This document shows positions 13,094 through 27,000 of a DNA stretch of 64,000 bases, piece by piece. Under the pieces are notes generated by a model. That model did no database searches. It worked only from the letters and a program-made list of their open reading frames with translations, and was not told where the DNA came from. Each line of letters opens with the position of its first letter. Positions within the stretch are counted from its first letter, which is position 1. The DNA comes from Trema orientale (Eukaryota > Streptophyta > Magnoliopsida > Rosales > Cannabaceae): positions 599,650 to 663,649 of the forward strand of contig JXTC01000068.1 of the NCBI GenBank assembly GCA_002914845.1, written 5' to 3'. A program made the translations under genes and the position numbers.

Positions 13094-13440
13094 ACAAGAA
13101 GTTAGGACATACGTATTTGTAAATTGAAAATGTAAACATCTTAAAAAAAAAAAAAAATACAATAAAAGGTCTCTCTCTCCCTCTGTCCCTATCATACTCT
13201 CTTAGACTCTTACCCTTAATTGCACACAAAAGTCATGAACATACACACTAATGATTTTTTTTAAAAATAAATAAATACAGATAAAAGCGGCGATAATACG
13301 CAGCAAGCACTTGGAACAATTTCCCCCACCACCGAAAAGTTAAAAAAAATAAAAAAAATAAAAAAGTGAAAATGATAGAAAGAGAGCTTAGAGAGAGAAT
13401 ATGTGCTGGTGGCTGCTCTGAGCGTGAGCTTTTGTCTTCC

Positions 13441-13512
13441 TATAAATGTTGAAGCAAAACCTCACTTGTTCCGAATAAAAGAGCAGAGAGAGAGAGAGAG
13501 AGAGAGAGAGAG
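13441..13512 (+). promoter_or_regulatory. Likely TATA box and GA-rich 5' leader of the AMP deaminase gene
   Basis: TATAAATG at 13441 is a good TATA box about 210 bases before the chosen ATG. A perfect (AG)n run at about 13485-13512 and further GAGAGA tracts up to 13640 fall in the presumed 5' untranslated leader. GA-rich leaders are common in plant genes and can bind BPC-type GAGA factors; any such role here is inference. Confidence 0.5.
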
Positions 13513-13653
13513 CAGTGAGCACTATCTCTTGTGTGGTGTCCTCCTCTGCCTCTGCTCACGCACTCTGTTCTGTTTTGTAGGGTTTTCCATTTTAGAGAGA
13601 GAGAAATAGTGTGTCTTCTTTTAGAGAGAGAAAGTGTGGGGATTTCGTATTTC

Positions 13654-16581
13654 ATGGATGCCTATGCGCTACATTTGGCCATGGCGGCCCTCGTCGGGGC
13701 CTCCTTCGTCGCCGTCTCCGCCTACTATATGCACCGCAAAACCCTAACTCAGCTCCTCGAGTTCGCCAAGACGGTCGAGCGAGAGAGGGAGAGGGAGGAC
13801 AACTCCGATGCCGCCGGAGCCGGAGGAGGCGGCGATTCGCCGCAGCATTTGAAGAAGCGTCGGAGCCACGCGCGGCGGAAGGGGAACAGCTATTACCGGC
13901 GCGGCTCGGCGTCTTTGCCGGACGTCACGGCGATCTCCGGCGGGATTGACGGCGAGGATAGGCGGAACGGCCCCGTCCCCGTCGACGGCATCCCGCCCGG
14001 GTTGCCGAGGCTGCATACGCTCCCCGAAGGTACGGATTTGGACCTCTCATCAGAGTAATAACTAACTAATATTCACTCCGGGCTTTAGATTTCGGTTCGG
14101 CTCGGTCCTGTGCATAATGAACTTTAGGATTTTCAGAGCCTTAGTTGCGTGGTTCCAACTGCCTCTGTATGTTATAATATGTATTGATTGGAATATTAGT
14201 ATTAGGTGTTTGTATGTATGGGTACAGAGTGTAAAGCCGTGCGGGATTTTGTGTATAACTTGGACTGTCACACACATATATGTATCTTTGTTTTATATGT
14301 ATGCGACTATTTTGTTCAATGCTAGTGGTTAATAAAGCTAACGTAGTATAGTGGTGGAAGTGATATGTTTGAATACTGAGATTTCCCTTGGATATAGTAA
14401 ATCGGAGGCTGAATTAGTTGGGTTTAGCTTTGTTGCCATCATTCATTAAAACTTATGAATCATCTTATCTTAAACAACCAGTTTCAACTACTAGAAAAAG
14501 ATAATAATGAGAATCGAGAACGGTGGAGTCGAACATATTTTTGTTATTACTGCATAATTTAACTGTCTAATTCCATGAGCGAACCTGCTGATATGTATGG
14601 ATATTTTTTTTTGTTAATAATTTTTTACGAATAAGAATTTGATGAAATGAAGTTTTACCAAATTGTCTTCATGGAATAAACACGGGCAAAATTGTGGTTG
14701 GGGAAGGATTTTTACGTTTATTTTCAAACATTTCCAGGTTCCCTATGTTGATGAACCCTTCTAAGATCTACTGAAAGATTTAATTTCTTAAGGTAAATAT
14801 TTAGGCTTAATAAAGGTTTCCTCCTATCTTGAAGATGAAAAGAGGGGAAATGGATTTATTGTTTACTTGGGTTCCTATGATTGACAAGTAATAGGTACTT
14901 ATATAACACATGCATCAAATTTGTAAGACTGCAGGCTTGAATTTTTTTATTTTAATGTTCTTTCGGATTTTTTTTTTTTTTTTTTTAGTATAAACATAAT
15001 GGGAGTTGATGACATCCAGACTTCTTTAATTCAGGGAAATCAGCTTTACATGCAACCACACCTAAGAGAAGTAGTGGCCTTTTGAGACCAACTTCCCCCA
15101 AGTCTCCTGTTGCAAGTGCTAGTGCATTCGAGAGTGTAGAAGGATCAGATGAAGAAGATAATCTGACTGATAACTCTAAACTAGACACTACATATCTCCA
15201 TACTAATGGAAATGCGGTGAGTTTATTTTTCAACTAAAAGAAGGAAGTATTATGTATGGTTGACTTTTAAGTTTAAAGACTGCTCTCCATGTGTTTGTGT
15301 GTGTGAGCTAACATGGTGTGCTTGTATATTACATTGACCTTTTCTCCCCTCCTCCTCTGAATTTCAGGCACAGGAGTTCTATTAATTTTTTTAAGTACCC
15401 CTCGATAATATTTATGAATATGAGTGATTATTCCTGAGCTTTGCAATGTGCAGGGACCAGAGTGTAAAAGCCTATTTGAGAATTTACCTGAGCGGGTTAA
15501 GGAAAATGGGGAGCAATTGCCAATAGCTGCTTCAAGTATGATCCGATCTCATAGTGTATCTGGTGATCTGCACGGTGTTCAGCCTGACCCAATTGCAGCT
15601 GATATTCTGAGGAAAGAGCCAGAACAAGAAACCTTTGCACGACTTAAAATTACCCCTATGGGTATTTGATTCTCTCTCTCTCTCTCTCCTTTTGATGCTT
15701 AATTTGGCTTGCATCTCCCCCCCCAAATACAAAATGTTGTGTATATATGAATTAGTGGTTTTGGTTTGGGATCATTGTTAATTAAACATTGATCTGTTTC
15801 TGTAAAGTCCATTTGCTAAAAATACGATGGTAAGTTCTAGCCTATAGAAGCATATAAAAAAGAAGGGAGATTAAAATTTCGGGACGCTATGAGTAACTGA
15901 AACAACCTGGAAGTAGCCATTCTTATATTTGTATTATGCAATAAAGGTCGGACAAACGGGGTCATTCGTGTGTATGCTGTACCTGCATTAAATGGGCAAA
16001 TATCTTGAGAATCTCTCTTCTCCTGCACCATGTTTCTTGTGTAAACTTCCTTGCTTGTCGTATTTGTTTTAGATTGTTGTTTTATTGTTAACTTTGACTG
16101 CTTAAAAGATTACTTTGACCGTCAAGTGGATGCAAGGATGAAATTTTGTGCCCCTAATCTAATGTTTGTTGTAATTTCTGTTAGAGGTACCGTCACCTGA
16201 TGAAGTTGAATCCTATGTGGTTCTTCAAGAATGCCTGGAAATCAGAAAAAGATATGTATTCAGTGAGGCAATTGCTCCATGGGAGAAAGAAGTTATATCT
16301 GACCCCAGCACCCCAAAGCCTAATCCAGCCCCCTTCTTCTATGCTTTTGAGGGAAAGTCTGATGTGAGTTTGAACTTTTGGTTATGGCATTCCATTCTTC
16401 AACTGACGAAGTTTGTTTGTAACTGTATTTATTTTCATTAATAAATCCATTTTATTCTGCAGCATTATTTTGAGATGCAAGATGGTGTCGTTCATGTTTA
16501 TGCAAATAAAGATAGTAAGAACCCAAGCCCTCAATTGTCGCATCTTTTTGTCTCTTGGTTGAATGTCTCCCTCTCTGTTTC

Positions 16582-16621
<40 letters not shown>

Positions 16622-19600
16622 GAGGGGGGGGGAGAGAGGGGGGGGGGGGGGGGGGGGGAATGGAAAGCACAAAGAAGAGTAGAGTTTTTAATATGCATTT
16701 TTTTAATTGTTTGTCAGCAAAAGAAGAGCTTTTCCCTGTTGCTGATGCAACAACCTTCTTCACTGACCTGCATCACATTCTTCGAGTCATAGCAGCTGGG
16801 AATATTAGAACCTTATGCCACCATCGACTTAATCTTCTAGAACAAGTAAAATTTTTGTTTATAATTTTGATATTTGAAATTCAAATGCACTATGATGCTC
16901 CTATTTTTTTATTTACAAAATTATTATCCCTTGACAATATTCTTATTTGTATGCCATTCAGAAATTCAATCTTCACTTGATGCTTAATGCGGATAGGGAA
17001 TTTTTGGCCCAGAAAAGTGCTCCACACCGTGATTTTTATAATGTCAGGAAAGTTGATACACATGTTCATCACTCAGCATGCATGAATCAGAAACATCTTT
17101 TGAGGTTTATAAAATCAAAGTTGAGGAAAGAGCCTGATGAGGTAACATGAATGCACTTCTCTAGGTTCTTGATTTCATAAATGTGCACTTTCACCTTGTT
17201 TAACTTAAAAAAGTTCCAACTTTGACATGGAGATATTCACTCAATGACTAATGAGAAGATTTTACCTCATTTGTTTTTGGGAAAATGCCCAGTACTGTAT
17301 AGTCAATGAAGCTTTGGTTTTGGACATGTTTCTTGTAGGTTGTAATATTTCGAGATGGGACGTACTTGACCTTGAAAGAAGTTTTTGAGAGTTTGGATCT
17401 CACTGGGTATCTCTTCAGCTATTTTTTAGTTTTCATTCAGGAAAAAAGGATTTATATTTTTACTGTTCTTGATATCACACTTTCTCCATTGGCATGTGTT
17501 TTTTGTTTTGACACAAATGTAATCGTTTTTTTGCGTCTCTTTGTGCAGGTATGACCTAAATGTTGATCTTTTGGATGTTCATGCAGACAAGAGCACATTT
17601 CATCGTTTTGATAAGTTTAATCTCAAGTACAATCCCTGTGGTCAAAGTAGGCTCAGGGAGATTTTCCTAAAGCAGGATAATCTTATTCAGGGTATAATCT
17701 TTTTGTTTACTTGATTGTGATGATAAAGCTGAACAATTTTTTTTTAATAGGTCTATGTTGAATTAATTTTTCAGTTACAATGAGCAATATGACTACATAG
17801 CACTGTTTTTTTCTTGCCCTTTCCCCCTTTTTCCTCTTGCTAATACATTTTGTTTGCTTCTATTCTTTCTTTTTTTTTTTTAAAAAAAAAAAAAAGAGAA
17901 AAAAGAAAATCTTTTGTCCTAATTTGTTTTGCTGTTCTTGCTTCTCTTGAAAAAATTGTTGATATTTTATCTTATGGTGTGTATTCTGATAATTGAAAGC
18001 ACAGTTTCTTCCCCGACAATTCATTGTAAGATTTGCTGTCTACTATTGTCTCTTTGAACAGGTCGTTTCCTTGCTGAGCTGACAAAACAGGTTTTCACTG
18101 ATCTTGAGGCGAGCAAATATCAGGTAGTTCATGTGCTTTACACATATTTAGTCTCTGACTCGCATTTTCATGGCTTGGTTTGGTTGGACACTGAACGAAT
18201 TAGTAGGAGATGAATACTATGTAAAATGCTATAATTTACTAAGAGAATGGAAGGTAGTCACTATAACTAATGCTGTGGTATATTTGGGATGGGAAAATTT
18301 TTCTTTTACTTTTTTTTTGGGTGTAGTGTTGATGGATTTTAAACCTAAAACAGTTCTGTAATATATTGTTCATTCGATTCTTGTATCTATATGGTGAGCC
18401 TATGCAAGTATACTGGTAAGCTTTTCCTGACTGTTGGAAAGGATACCAGTAATATCATTATGGGTGGCAATCGTATTTTTCAGTATATGTGAGTTGAGCA
18501 CCATAGCACTTTTAGCATCAAATCATGGAGATATGTTTAACAAGACTTTCATGTTATTGAGTCATTGTTCTATTTTTCTTTTTGATTTTCTGTCACCTTC
18601 TGATAGTCTTGGTGACTTATTTTATCATCTTCCATTTCCTTTTTTGTGTTCCATGCATTGGTGGTGCATATCTTCCTCACGGTCCATTTTGTAACTGCAG
18701 ATGGCTGAATACCGGATATCAATATACGGTAGGAAGCAAAGTGAGTGGGACCAACTAGCTAGCTGGATAGTCAACAATGAATTATACAGTGAGAATGTTG
18801 TTTGGTTGATTCAGGTATTTGCATGAAATACTACAGAACTTTATTAATAGTTTCCCTTATAGTTGTTCTTTTAATTTTAGCCTCCTGCTGCTTTGTCTAT
18901 ACATCCCTCCCTATGAACATTCATTTTTATGTGAGAATTAAAATAGGTTCCTACAAAAATGCATTCTTTTGCACTTTATAATACGGATAAATGTTTTTAA
19001 TTTGGATTCTGTGGTAATGTTGCTTCTTTCTGATCACGTTTATTATACCTAATGAAATAGTCTTAAGTTGGTTCCATAGTGAATTTTAGTTGTCTTTTGC
19101 CATGTTACTAGTTAAATTTTTTTTATAGTAATTTCTGGATTTGTAATTTTACCTTTTGTGTTCAATGGGGTTGTGGTGAGTCAGCTAAATTTACTGTACA
19201 GAAATTGTCTTCTGTATCCAATGTTAAGCCAATTGTTCGGTATGTATTTTTTGTTCAGTTTAGATTACTAATTATATACTCAGCATCTTGACTAAGTTTT
19301 CATTCTGCTTTTTTTCGGCTTGATCAAGAATCCACAATGTGTATGTCCTTTAAGAATTCTAATCTACTATGGCACGCTGTTCAAAAGAAACATTTTTCTA
19401 ACATCAGTTATGTATATTTTTTTTATTTATTTGTACTTTCTCTTTTCAGCTCCCAAGACTGTACAATATCTACAAGGAAATGGGGATAGTCACCTCTTTC
19501 CAGAATATTCTTGACAACATCTTTCTTCCTCTTTTTGAGGTCACTGTGGATCCAGATTCACATCCTCAGTTGCATGTTTTCCTCAAGCAGGTTTTTCTTT

Positions 19601-22481
19601 CTTTCCATTGGACAGTCTTTGATTCCCAGCTTGTATGTAGTCCATTTACTTGTATAATATTAAAAGACGAAAGTTGATATGATATAATTGCTGCAAAGTT
19701 GAAATCTGGATAGAACTGCCATCAATCTGTTAATGTATCGTTAGGATGCTTTGATGTGAAATTGACATCTCTTTCTTGCAAGTGCACAAACACATTGTAC
19801 CTTTTATGAATAATGTTGTATTGGGTTGTACTTACTCCCGCCCTTGATTTCCACTTCTAGTCTCCCAGTCCAATATGACTACTATTATGTCTAACTTTTA
19901 ATTGGTCTGGAACATTCAGGTTGTTGGGTTGGATTTAGTGGATGATGAAAGCAAGCCTGAAAGACGCCCAACAAAACACATGCCCACTCCAGCGCAGTGG
20001 ACCAATGTGTTCAATCCCGCTTATTCATACTATGTTTATTACTGTTATGCCAATCTCTACACGTTAAACAAGGTATTTCACAGTCAAAATCTTATGCTAG
20101 TACACCAATTTTTAGGTTATTTAGTAAGCATTGTCCTTTCCTTTTTTATGCTTTAGGAATCAGGTTGTGACTTTATAATTCTAATTCCTCTGAAGTATTT
20201 ACTATCTTGCCCGGTAGCAATTACGAATTCCATAGAACAAATATTTAGACCTCATGTGACAACAAAGTCAAGTAGCAGTTTCTGTTGTAACCTGGGAAAT
20301 AAGTAGCAGTTTAGGCTGTAACCTTGGAAATAAGTCACCAGAGTAAGTAACGGTGATAATACTGGCATGAGTCAGATGCCTATCACTTTCTAAAGCGAGG
20401 CGTTTATAACTTCAAAATGTTTTGTTATTAGAGCAATAATGGTAGTATCAGCACGAGTCAGATGCTTTCTATATAGGATGTTTGTAAGATTTTAGGGTAT
20501 TATTGCTGATTTGGATATCTTTAGTCTTGATTCACTGCTGCTTGCATGACATGCTAGTTTCTTTCCCAGAATTCTTTCCCAGAACTATTTTTTATATCTC
20601 TTTATGTTTTTTCGGTGTTGGCTTTTCCGATACACTGGTGTTGATAATAATAATGTAGTTTCAAGATGCTTATGCCTTTTATTTCCTCTTCCGGTGCTTT
20701 AAATGCTTATCTGTTAGATTTTGTTTTTCAGCTTCGTGAATCGAAGGGCATGACAACCATCAAATTCCGTCCACATTCTGGGGAGGTATTCATTAATTTT
20801 TTATTTTTCTTACCTCCCTTTGACATGAACACTGGATTTATACTCATGGTTTGCACATGATATATTTTCAGGCTGGTGACATAGACCACCTTGCTGCAAC
20901 CTTTCTTACAGCCCATAACATAGCACATGGAATCAATTTGAGAAAATCTCCTGTGCTTCAGTATCTGTATTATCTGGCACAGGTTAGAAGAAAGAAGACC
21001 TTGTCCAAGTGTTTTTCTGACTTGAATTCTGTTTGCGATTTCTTATTGGCTTCAAATTTTGTTGGTTTTATCAGATTGGTCTTGCAATGTCTCCCCTCAG
21101 CAACAACTCTTTATTTTTAGACTACCATCGGAATCCTTTCCCCGTCTTTTTCTTACGTGGTCTCAATGTTTCCCTTTCTACTGATGATCCTCTCCAAATC
21201 CACTTAACGAAAGAACCATTGGTTGAAGAATACAGCATAGCTGCGTCCGTGAGTTCCTCTCTCTCTCTCTCTCTCTAAAATACCAGTCAGAATGAAATTT
21301 TATGGTTTAACTAATGACAATTGTACTAAGTCTTAAAGCTCCTTTACAGGTCTGGAAGTTGAGTTCGTGTGATCTGTGTGAGATTGCTCGTAATTCTGTC
21401 TACCAGTCGGGTTTTTCACATGCTCTTAAAGTACGTATCACACTCTCATTCCTTACTCATAGTTGCTGCTAATAATTTTTGGAAGCACGTTTGTCAAACA
21501 AAAAAAATGAAAAAAAAGGATGAGGTTAGCTCTGTTTTTTCTGAAGATTCGTGGACTTTGCTGTGAAGTTTTGGCACCTTTCCACCATTCTATATTGTTA
21601 AATGGAAAATTGCAAAGGATTGTGCGATAAGGATAGTTTGACAGCTAAGATTATCTGTCCTGAATTCTCTGAAGTCATTTCTGATTACTTTTCCCTGCTT
21701 CCTTCGACACTTGTGTATGCACATACTGCTCACATATATTACATTGCTCACATATATTACATATAGGAAAGTGAAAAGATTCATAAACATGACCACATTG
21801 CATAGAGCAGGAGTCGATTGAAGCATGACTCTGCAATCTCAAACCTTTGATAAATAGAGTTATTGCAATCTGCAATATCAAAATGGGATGCGTAGTAAGT
21901 TGGTTTGTTGACCACTCTTATATAGTGGTAACTCTTTTATCTAAGGCGTACTTAATTCCTTGTGCAATAAGCAATTATATGTTTTTCTTGACTTTACCTG
22001 AGCAGTCAAATTCTCTGTTTCAGTCACATTGGATTGGGAAAGAATACTACAAAAGAGGACCGGATGGGAATGACATCCACAGAACTAATGTACCTCATAT
22101 CCGGGTGGAATTTCGTGACACGGTATGGGTCCTATTAATGGCGATAGACAGTTACTCTTCTTCTGATTTATCTTGATCTTTTCCCCCCTTGTGCTTTCTC
22201 TCTCTCCCTCTCTTCCTCTTTCATGTCACTATCTACTCATGCTTTTTTACCTTAATATGCATTTAGTCGCCTGTGTAATGTTCATGAGCTATCTTGTGGC
22301 TTTTTTCTGGCTTTTGTGTTTGTTGTTGAAAGGAATCCATTCTTATGCCAATGTGATAGAGGTAACAACTGTATAGAGGTAACAATTGTATTTTGGATTA
22401 CGCTGCTTGCAGATCTGGAGAGAGGAGATGCGACAAGTCTATTTGGGAAAGCCCATTATTCCCCAAGAAGTTGACAAGTGA
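13654..22481 (+). CDS. FAC1: AMP deaminase (FAC1 type), 19 exons
   Basis: AMP deaminase converts AMP to IMP and ammonia; in Arabidopsis the single gene FAC1 is needed for embryogenesis. Coding exons: 13654-14029, 15035-15216, 15454-15661, 16185-16363, 16463-16514, 16718-16845, 16962-17141, 17339-17406, 17549-17691, 18062-18123, 18701-18814, 19450-19590, 19920-20072, 20732-20785, 20872-20982, 21075-21248, 21350-21430, 22024-22122, 22413-22481. They sum to 2574 nt (857 aa) with every phase consistent; the Arabidopsis protein is about 840 aa. Residues about 8-28 form a membrane anchor, followed by a basic, Ser/Gly-rich linker and the conserved [17 protein letters not shown] stretch. The zinc-site motif [11 protein letters not shown] is in exon 7 and the catalytic SLSTDDPLQ in exon 16. 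Translation is open upstream but without an ATG, so the start at 13654 is well supported. It appears intact. Single-exon boundary errors are possible. Confidence 0.95.
16586..16658 (+). repeat. (GA)n followed by long G-tract in intron 5 of AMP deaminase
   Basis: A perfect GA run passes into G-rich DNA ending in a nearly uninterrupted G run of about 20, some 60 bases before the exon 6 acceptor. It is on the transcribed-sense strand, so the pre-mRNA carries the G-tract. Confidence 0.9.
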
Positions 22482-24019
22482 TTTGTACGGCAGTCATATC
22501 TTAGTGTCATTATTGAATGGTCATGTATAATAAAGTTATACCAAGGTGACTATAATTTCTTCTTTGTATAAATCAATCGTTTTTTTTTTTTTTTTTTTTC
22601 CGGTTAAAACTATGATATTTTCCCTGAACTCAATTGGCTAATCTGAGTTTCTCTCACTTTCTGCAGGAGGTGAAAACTAGCATTCCGACCGCGATCCGAT
22701 CGTCTCGCACATAGCATGTTCTAAAACCATTTGGCAATGCGCATATGGGGGAGTTGGCTTTGGAAGATGGCACAGTAATATTAACAGATGTCGGACTAGG
22801 GTCTGGACTAGGGTCTAGGAATGAGGTAGACCATGTATATGATATAATTCATATTTAGATATACTGCTTTATCTCTGATAAGGTACGAGTCTAGAGTAGA
22901 GGCTGTTGCCAAAAGGACAGATCGAAATAATTTTGTTCCAGGGTTAAAATATGTATTAACGAATTACTTCACAGGCTTAGTTTTTGTTGTTGCAGTAGTT
23001 ATATGTAAGATTTCTGCTACATAAATTATAAAGGTTACCTGTGGCAAGTAGAGGAAGATGCTCTCTTGCTTCATCAAATTTTGACACGTTTTATCTGATT
23101 TAAATAAATTAGGCGTATTCATGATATTCTCCAAGGAGGTTTGTGTGAAATATGATTGTTTCTTTAGCTTTTATGGCAATTAATAGAGCCCGGATTTGAA
23201 AAACAGAAGTCCTCCGGATATTGCTAAAAACATGAATTTAAATTGGGTTAGGTTCTAACTAAATCCGAGAGTTTTCATTATGCATGTGTTTATGCTAATT
23301 CTAAAATTTGGCGGTTCTAAAAGTGTTTGATAATTTGTGGAAGTCCCCAAAAAAAAAAAAAAGTGTTTGTTAATTTGTTACAGTTTCGAACACATGCCAA
23401 CTCCATCAGCCAAATTTCACATCGAACAGGGCATAAAAAATTATCATGTATCTGAAATTGCAAAGTACAACATCGCTACTAAATGATGACAACCATATCT
23501 AATTTCTATTTTCAAGCTGTTACCTGTAATTTTGTGGAATGTTTTCCTACATTTAGAATTTTGAATCTATGTACTCATTACAATGTACAAACACGTCTTC
23601 GAAACTAACTCGGTCATTAAGTTTTGGAAAATATAGTGATAACAAAAAGATCCCCACAAAGTATTAAAAAAGAAAAAAAATAATAATAATAACAACAACG
23701 TTAAATCAGGACTTTGGACATATGTCAACCGTACTAGGATTTGCACGAAAGTTAAAAAGTCGATATAGCAAACCAAATTGACATATGTCTTTTACCTAGT
23801 TGATTGGTTAAAGGTCTCAACGTATAACAAGGAACACAACCTCTCATTTTTGGCCCTTTTGTTTCCATGTGTTTCTCAAAAGCATTGCCTCTCTTTGCTC
23901 TCCGTTGGTTTCTCCCATCTTCTCTGGAGCTTCTCCATAACCCAAAAAACTAAGAGGTTTTTTTTCTTGTCCCCATCTTTCTGTTATGCTGCAAGGTTCA
24001 ATTAGGCATTGAAGACCCA
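22482..24019. other. AMP deaminase 3' region and CHX upstream DNA
   Basis: The first several hundred bases are presumably 3' untranslated region (AATAAAG near 22529 is a possible polyadenylation signal). The rest has no recognisable gene. The small open frames at 23567-23776 and 23778-24005 show no family resemblance. Confidence 0.5.
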
Positions 24020-27000
24020 ATGCAACTCGGTGGGGATCATGGGCGGGAAGAGGTTATCATATCGTACATTTGCCATGATGTTGAGAAGATCAGCTCCCGC
24101 GGTCTATGGTTTGGAGATGACCCTCTTGCCTACTCTGTCCCGTTGTTGTTACTACAACTTTCCCTCGTATCAATTTTCACCCGCTCCATCTACTTCCTCC
24201 TCAAGCCCTTTGGCCAACCCTCCATTGTTTCACAGATTCTTGTACGTGAATACTTTTTTAAGGCTTTGTTTACTAATCCGTAATTTACCGTAATGAGAAT
24301 AAACATAAGGGAAGTGTTTCTTTTTCTCATTCATTTATGTGTATACTTACAAATTGTCCGTACAAATTTTTAGCCATAATCAGTAAAATTGGGAGGGCTG
24401 ACACAATATTTGATTCATTCTCATTACTATCCAACCTTTTTTTCTTTTCAAATCAATTCATTACGGATTAGTAAACATGCTCTAAAAGCTTGTTTCAGAT
24501 TTTGTGATTCAATTATATTATACAATTGTGATTTATGTTCTGACAATTTGCTTTAACCAGGGTGGTGTAATCTTAGGGCCTTCAATTATGGGACGAAACT
24601 CCTCATTTGCAGCCAAAGTTTTCCCACCAAAAGGGAGAGCTTTATTCGAAACATTGTCACTTTTTGGTTTCATGCTCTCTGTTTTCTTAATTGGGGTGAA
24701 GATGGACCCCAACATGCTTCTAAGATCAGGAAAGAGAGCCATTGCTATAGGATTCTCAGCCTTCTCTGTTCCTTATGCCCTGGCTAGTTTCGTCGCTTTC
24801 ATGCTCGAACAATTTTCCTCTTTGGATCCTGATCTTTCCAAGGCACTTCCCTATGTGGTTGCATTACAAACCTTAACGGCCTTCCCAACTTTAGCTTGCT
24901 TTCTTGAAGAGCTTAAGATTCTTAACTCGGAGCTTGGACGCTTAGCATCTTCTTCTTCAATAGTATGTGATGTGTGCCACTGGTTCATCTTAGCCGTGAA
25001 GTTTCTTATAGAATTAGCTTCAAAAAGGTCTATAAAAATGTCATTTGGGTTCCTATTCTCAGTTGGCCTCCTTTTAGTAATCGTCTTGTTTGGAGTCCGT
25101 CCAGCGGTTTTGTGGGCAATTAGACATACCCCAGAAGGAGAACCTATAAAAGAGATATACGTCTTTGTTGTTCTAGTCATTTTATTGGTAATGGGGTTTA
25201 CAGGAGAAGCTATTGGCTTGAATGCTTTTGTTCCATCTTTCCTCCTGGGTTTGGTCATTCCAGACGGCCCACCTCTTGGAGCTGCTTTAGTCGAGAAACT
25301 CGATTGCTTCGTCTCGGTTTTACTCATGCCAATCTTTTTCACCATGTGTGGATTAAGAATGGATGTCTTTGCCATTCAGCAGTTTAAGACTGTGGCCACT
25401 ATTCAACTGATCGTTTTTGTTGCGTTCACTGGGAAGATTATTGGATCAGCATTGCCTCCCCTATTCTGTAGAATGCCAGTCCTAGATGCCATCTCTCTTG
25501 GTCTCATCATGAACTCCAAAGGCGTTGTTGAACTTTTCGTGCTCATAGCTTGGAAGATGGAACATGTAAGCGATCTACATATTGAGAAGTACTAGCATAA
25601 CTCTTTTTCTCTCTCTCTTTTACATTATCATGTTTCACGGCTTAACATGTGGACTCTAACAATGACTTGTTATATTAGTTGGACTCTAACAATAACTTGT
25701 CATATTATCTGAATTTGAGATATTTAGTAGAAACTATACGTTAAGTAATGAGATAAGAGAATGTATAGACGAGTGAGAAAGGACGAGCTACTTAGTAATC
25801 CTCTCTAAACATTGTCATACTGTGTAGTCTACTATAAGGATTTGGATGCTTAATCAATATAAATAATACTACAAATTAATGTGCAGGTACTAAACGAAGA
25901 ATGCTTCGCCATTATGATTATCTCAGTGGTGATTGTTACAGGAATTGTCTCACCTCTTGTGAAGATTCTCTACGACCCTTCAAAGCGTTTCCTCGCATAC
26001 CGAAGGAGGACTATCTTACACCATACGCAAAGGGAAGAGCTGAGAATGCTAGCTTGTGTCCACAGGCAGGACAATGTCCCTGCCATCATTGACCTCTTCG
26101 CAGCCTCCAATCCCACCACGGAGAGCCCCATCAATCTAGTCGTCCTCCACTTGGTCAAGCTCGTCGGCCGAGCCTCGTCCCTCCTCGTTCCCCACCAGCC
26201 CCGCGAGAAGCCGTCTTCTTCCCAATACCCATCTCACTCTGAGCGCATCTTCAACGCGTTCAACAACTTCCAACAACACTACAGTGAGCATATGACGGTG
26301 CATTGCTTCAAGGGCATTTCCCCTCACGCGACAATGCACAATGACGTATGTTCTCTGGCTCTTGAAAAGCGATCTACCTTCATTATCATCCCTTTCCACA
26401 AGTTTTGGGTAAGCGGTTCGGTTGTGGAGACCTCTCACTCACTCCGCCACCTCAACAAGAATGTTCTAGACAAGGCTCCTTGCTCTGTTGGTGTTCTGGT
26501 TGACCGAGGGAATCGCCGCAAGTTCTTGTCCTCTCTTCGCATAAACACGTCATTGTATAGGGTCGCAACGCTCTTCTTCGGTGGTGCAGATGATCGAGAA
26601 GCGCTGGCGTATGCAGGCCGCATGTCGAAGCATTCCAACATCCTGACCACTCTCTTTTGCTTCTCTTCTTCAACGGACATAGTGGAGGGAAGTGCGAGGA
26701 GCAAGGCGCTCGACACCGATGTCTTGAGCAAGTTCAGGCTCAGCGCCTTCCGTGATGACCGAGTCTCATTCGAAGAAGTGGCAGTCACCAACGGGGAGGG
26801 AGTGCTTGATGTGCTTAGGTCACTGGATGGTGCTTATGATCTTGTCATGGTTGGGAGGCGCCATGGAGAGTCATGGTTGATGACTCAGATTGGGAAATGG
26901 GATGAGCTTGGGGAGTTGGGGACGATAGGGGAGATACTTGCTAGCTCTGAAATCAAGATCAGTGCTTCAATTTTGGTGGTGCAACAGCAGACCAAAGTCT

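Noticed and set aside
13531..13653. Upstream extension of the AMP deaminase frame
   Set aside because: The frame is open but contains no ATG, and it falls in the GA-rich leader; the family N-terminus aligns with the start at 13654.
24851..25375. 174-aa reverse-strand frame over the CHX gene
   Set aside because: Antisense shadow of a well-supported exon.
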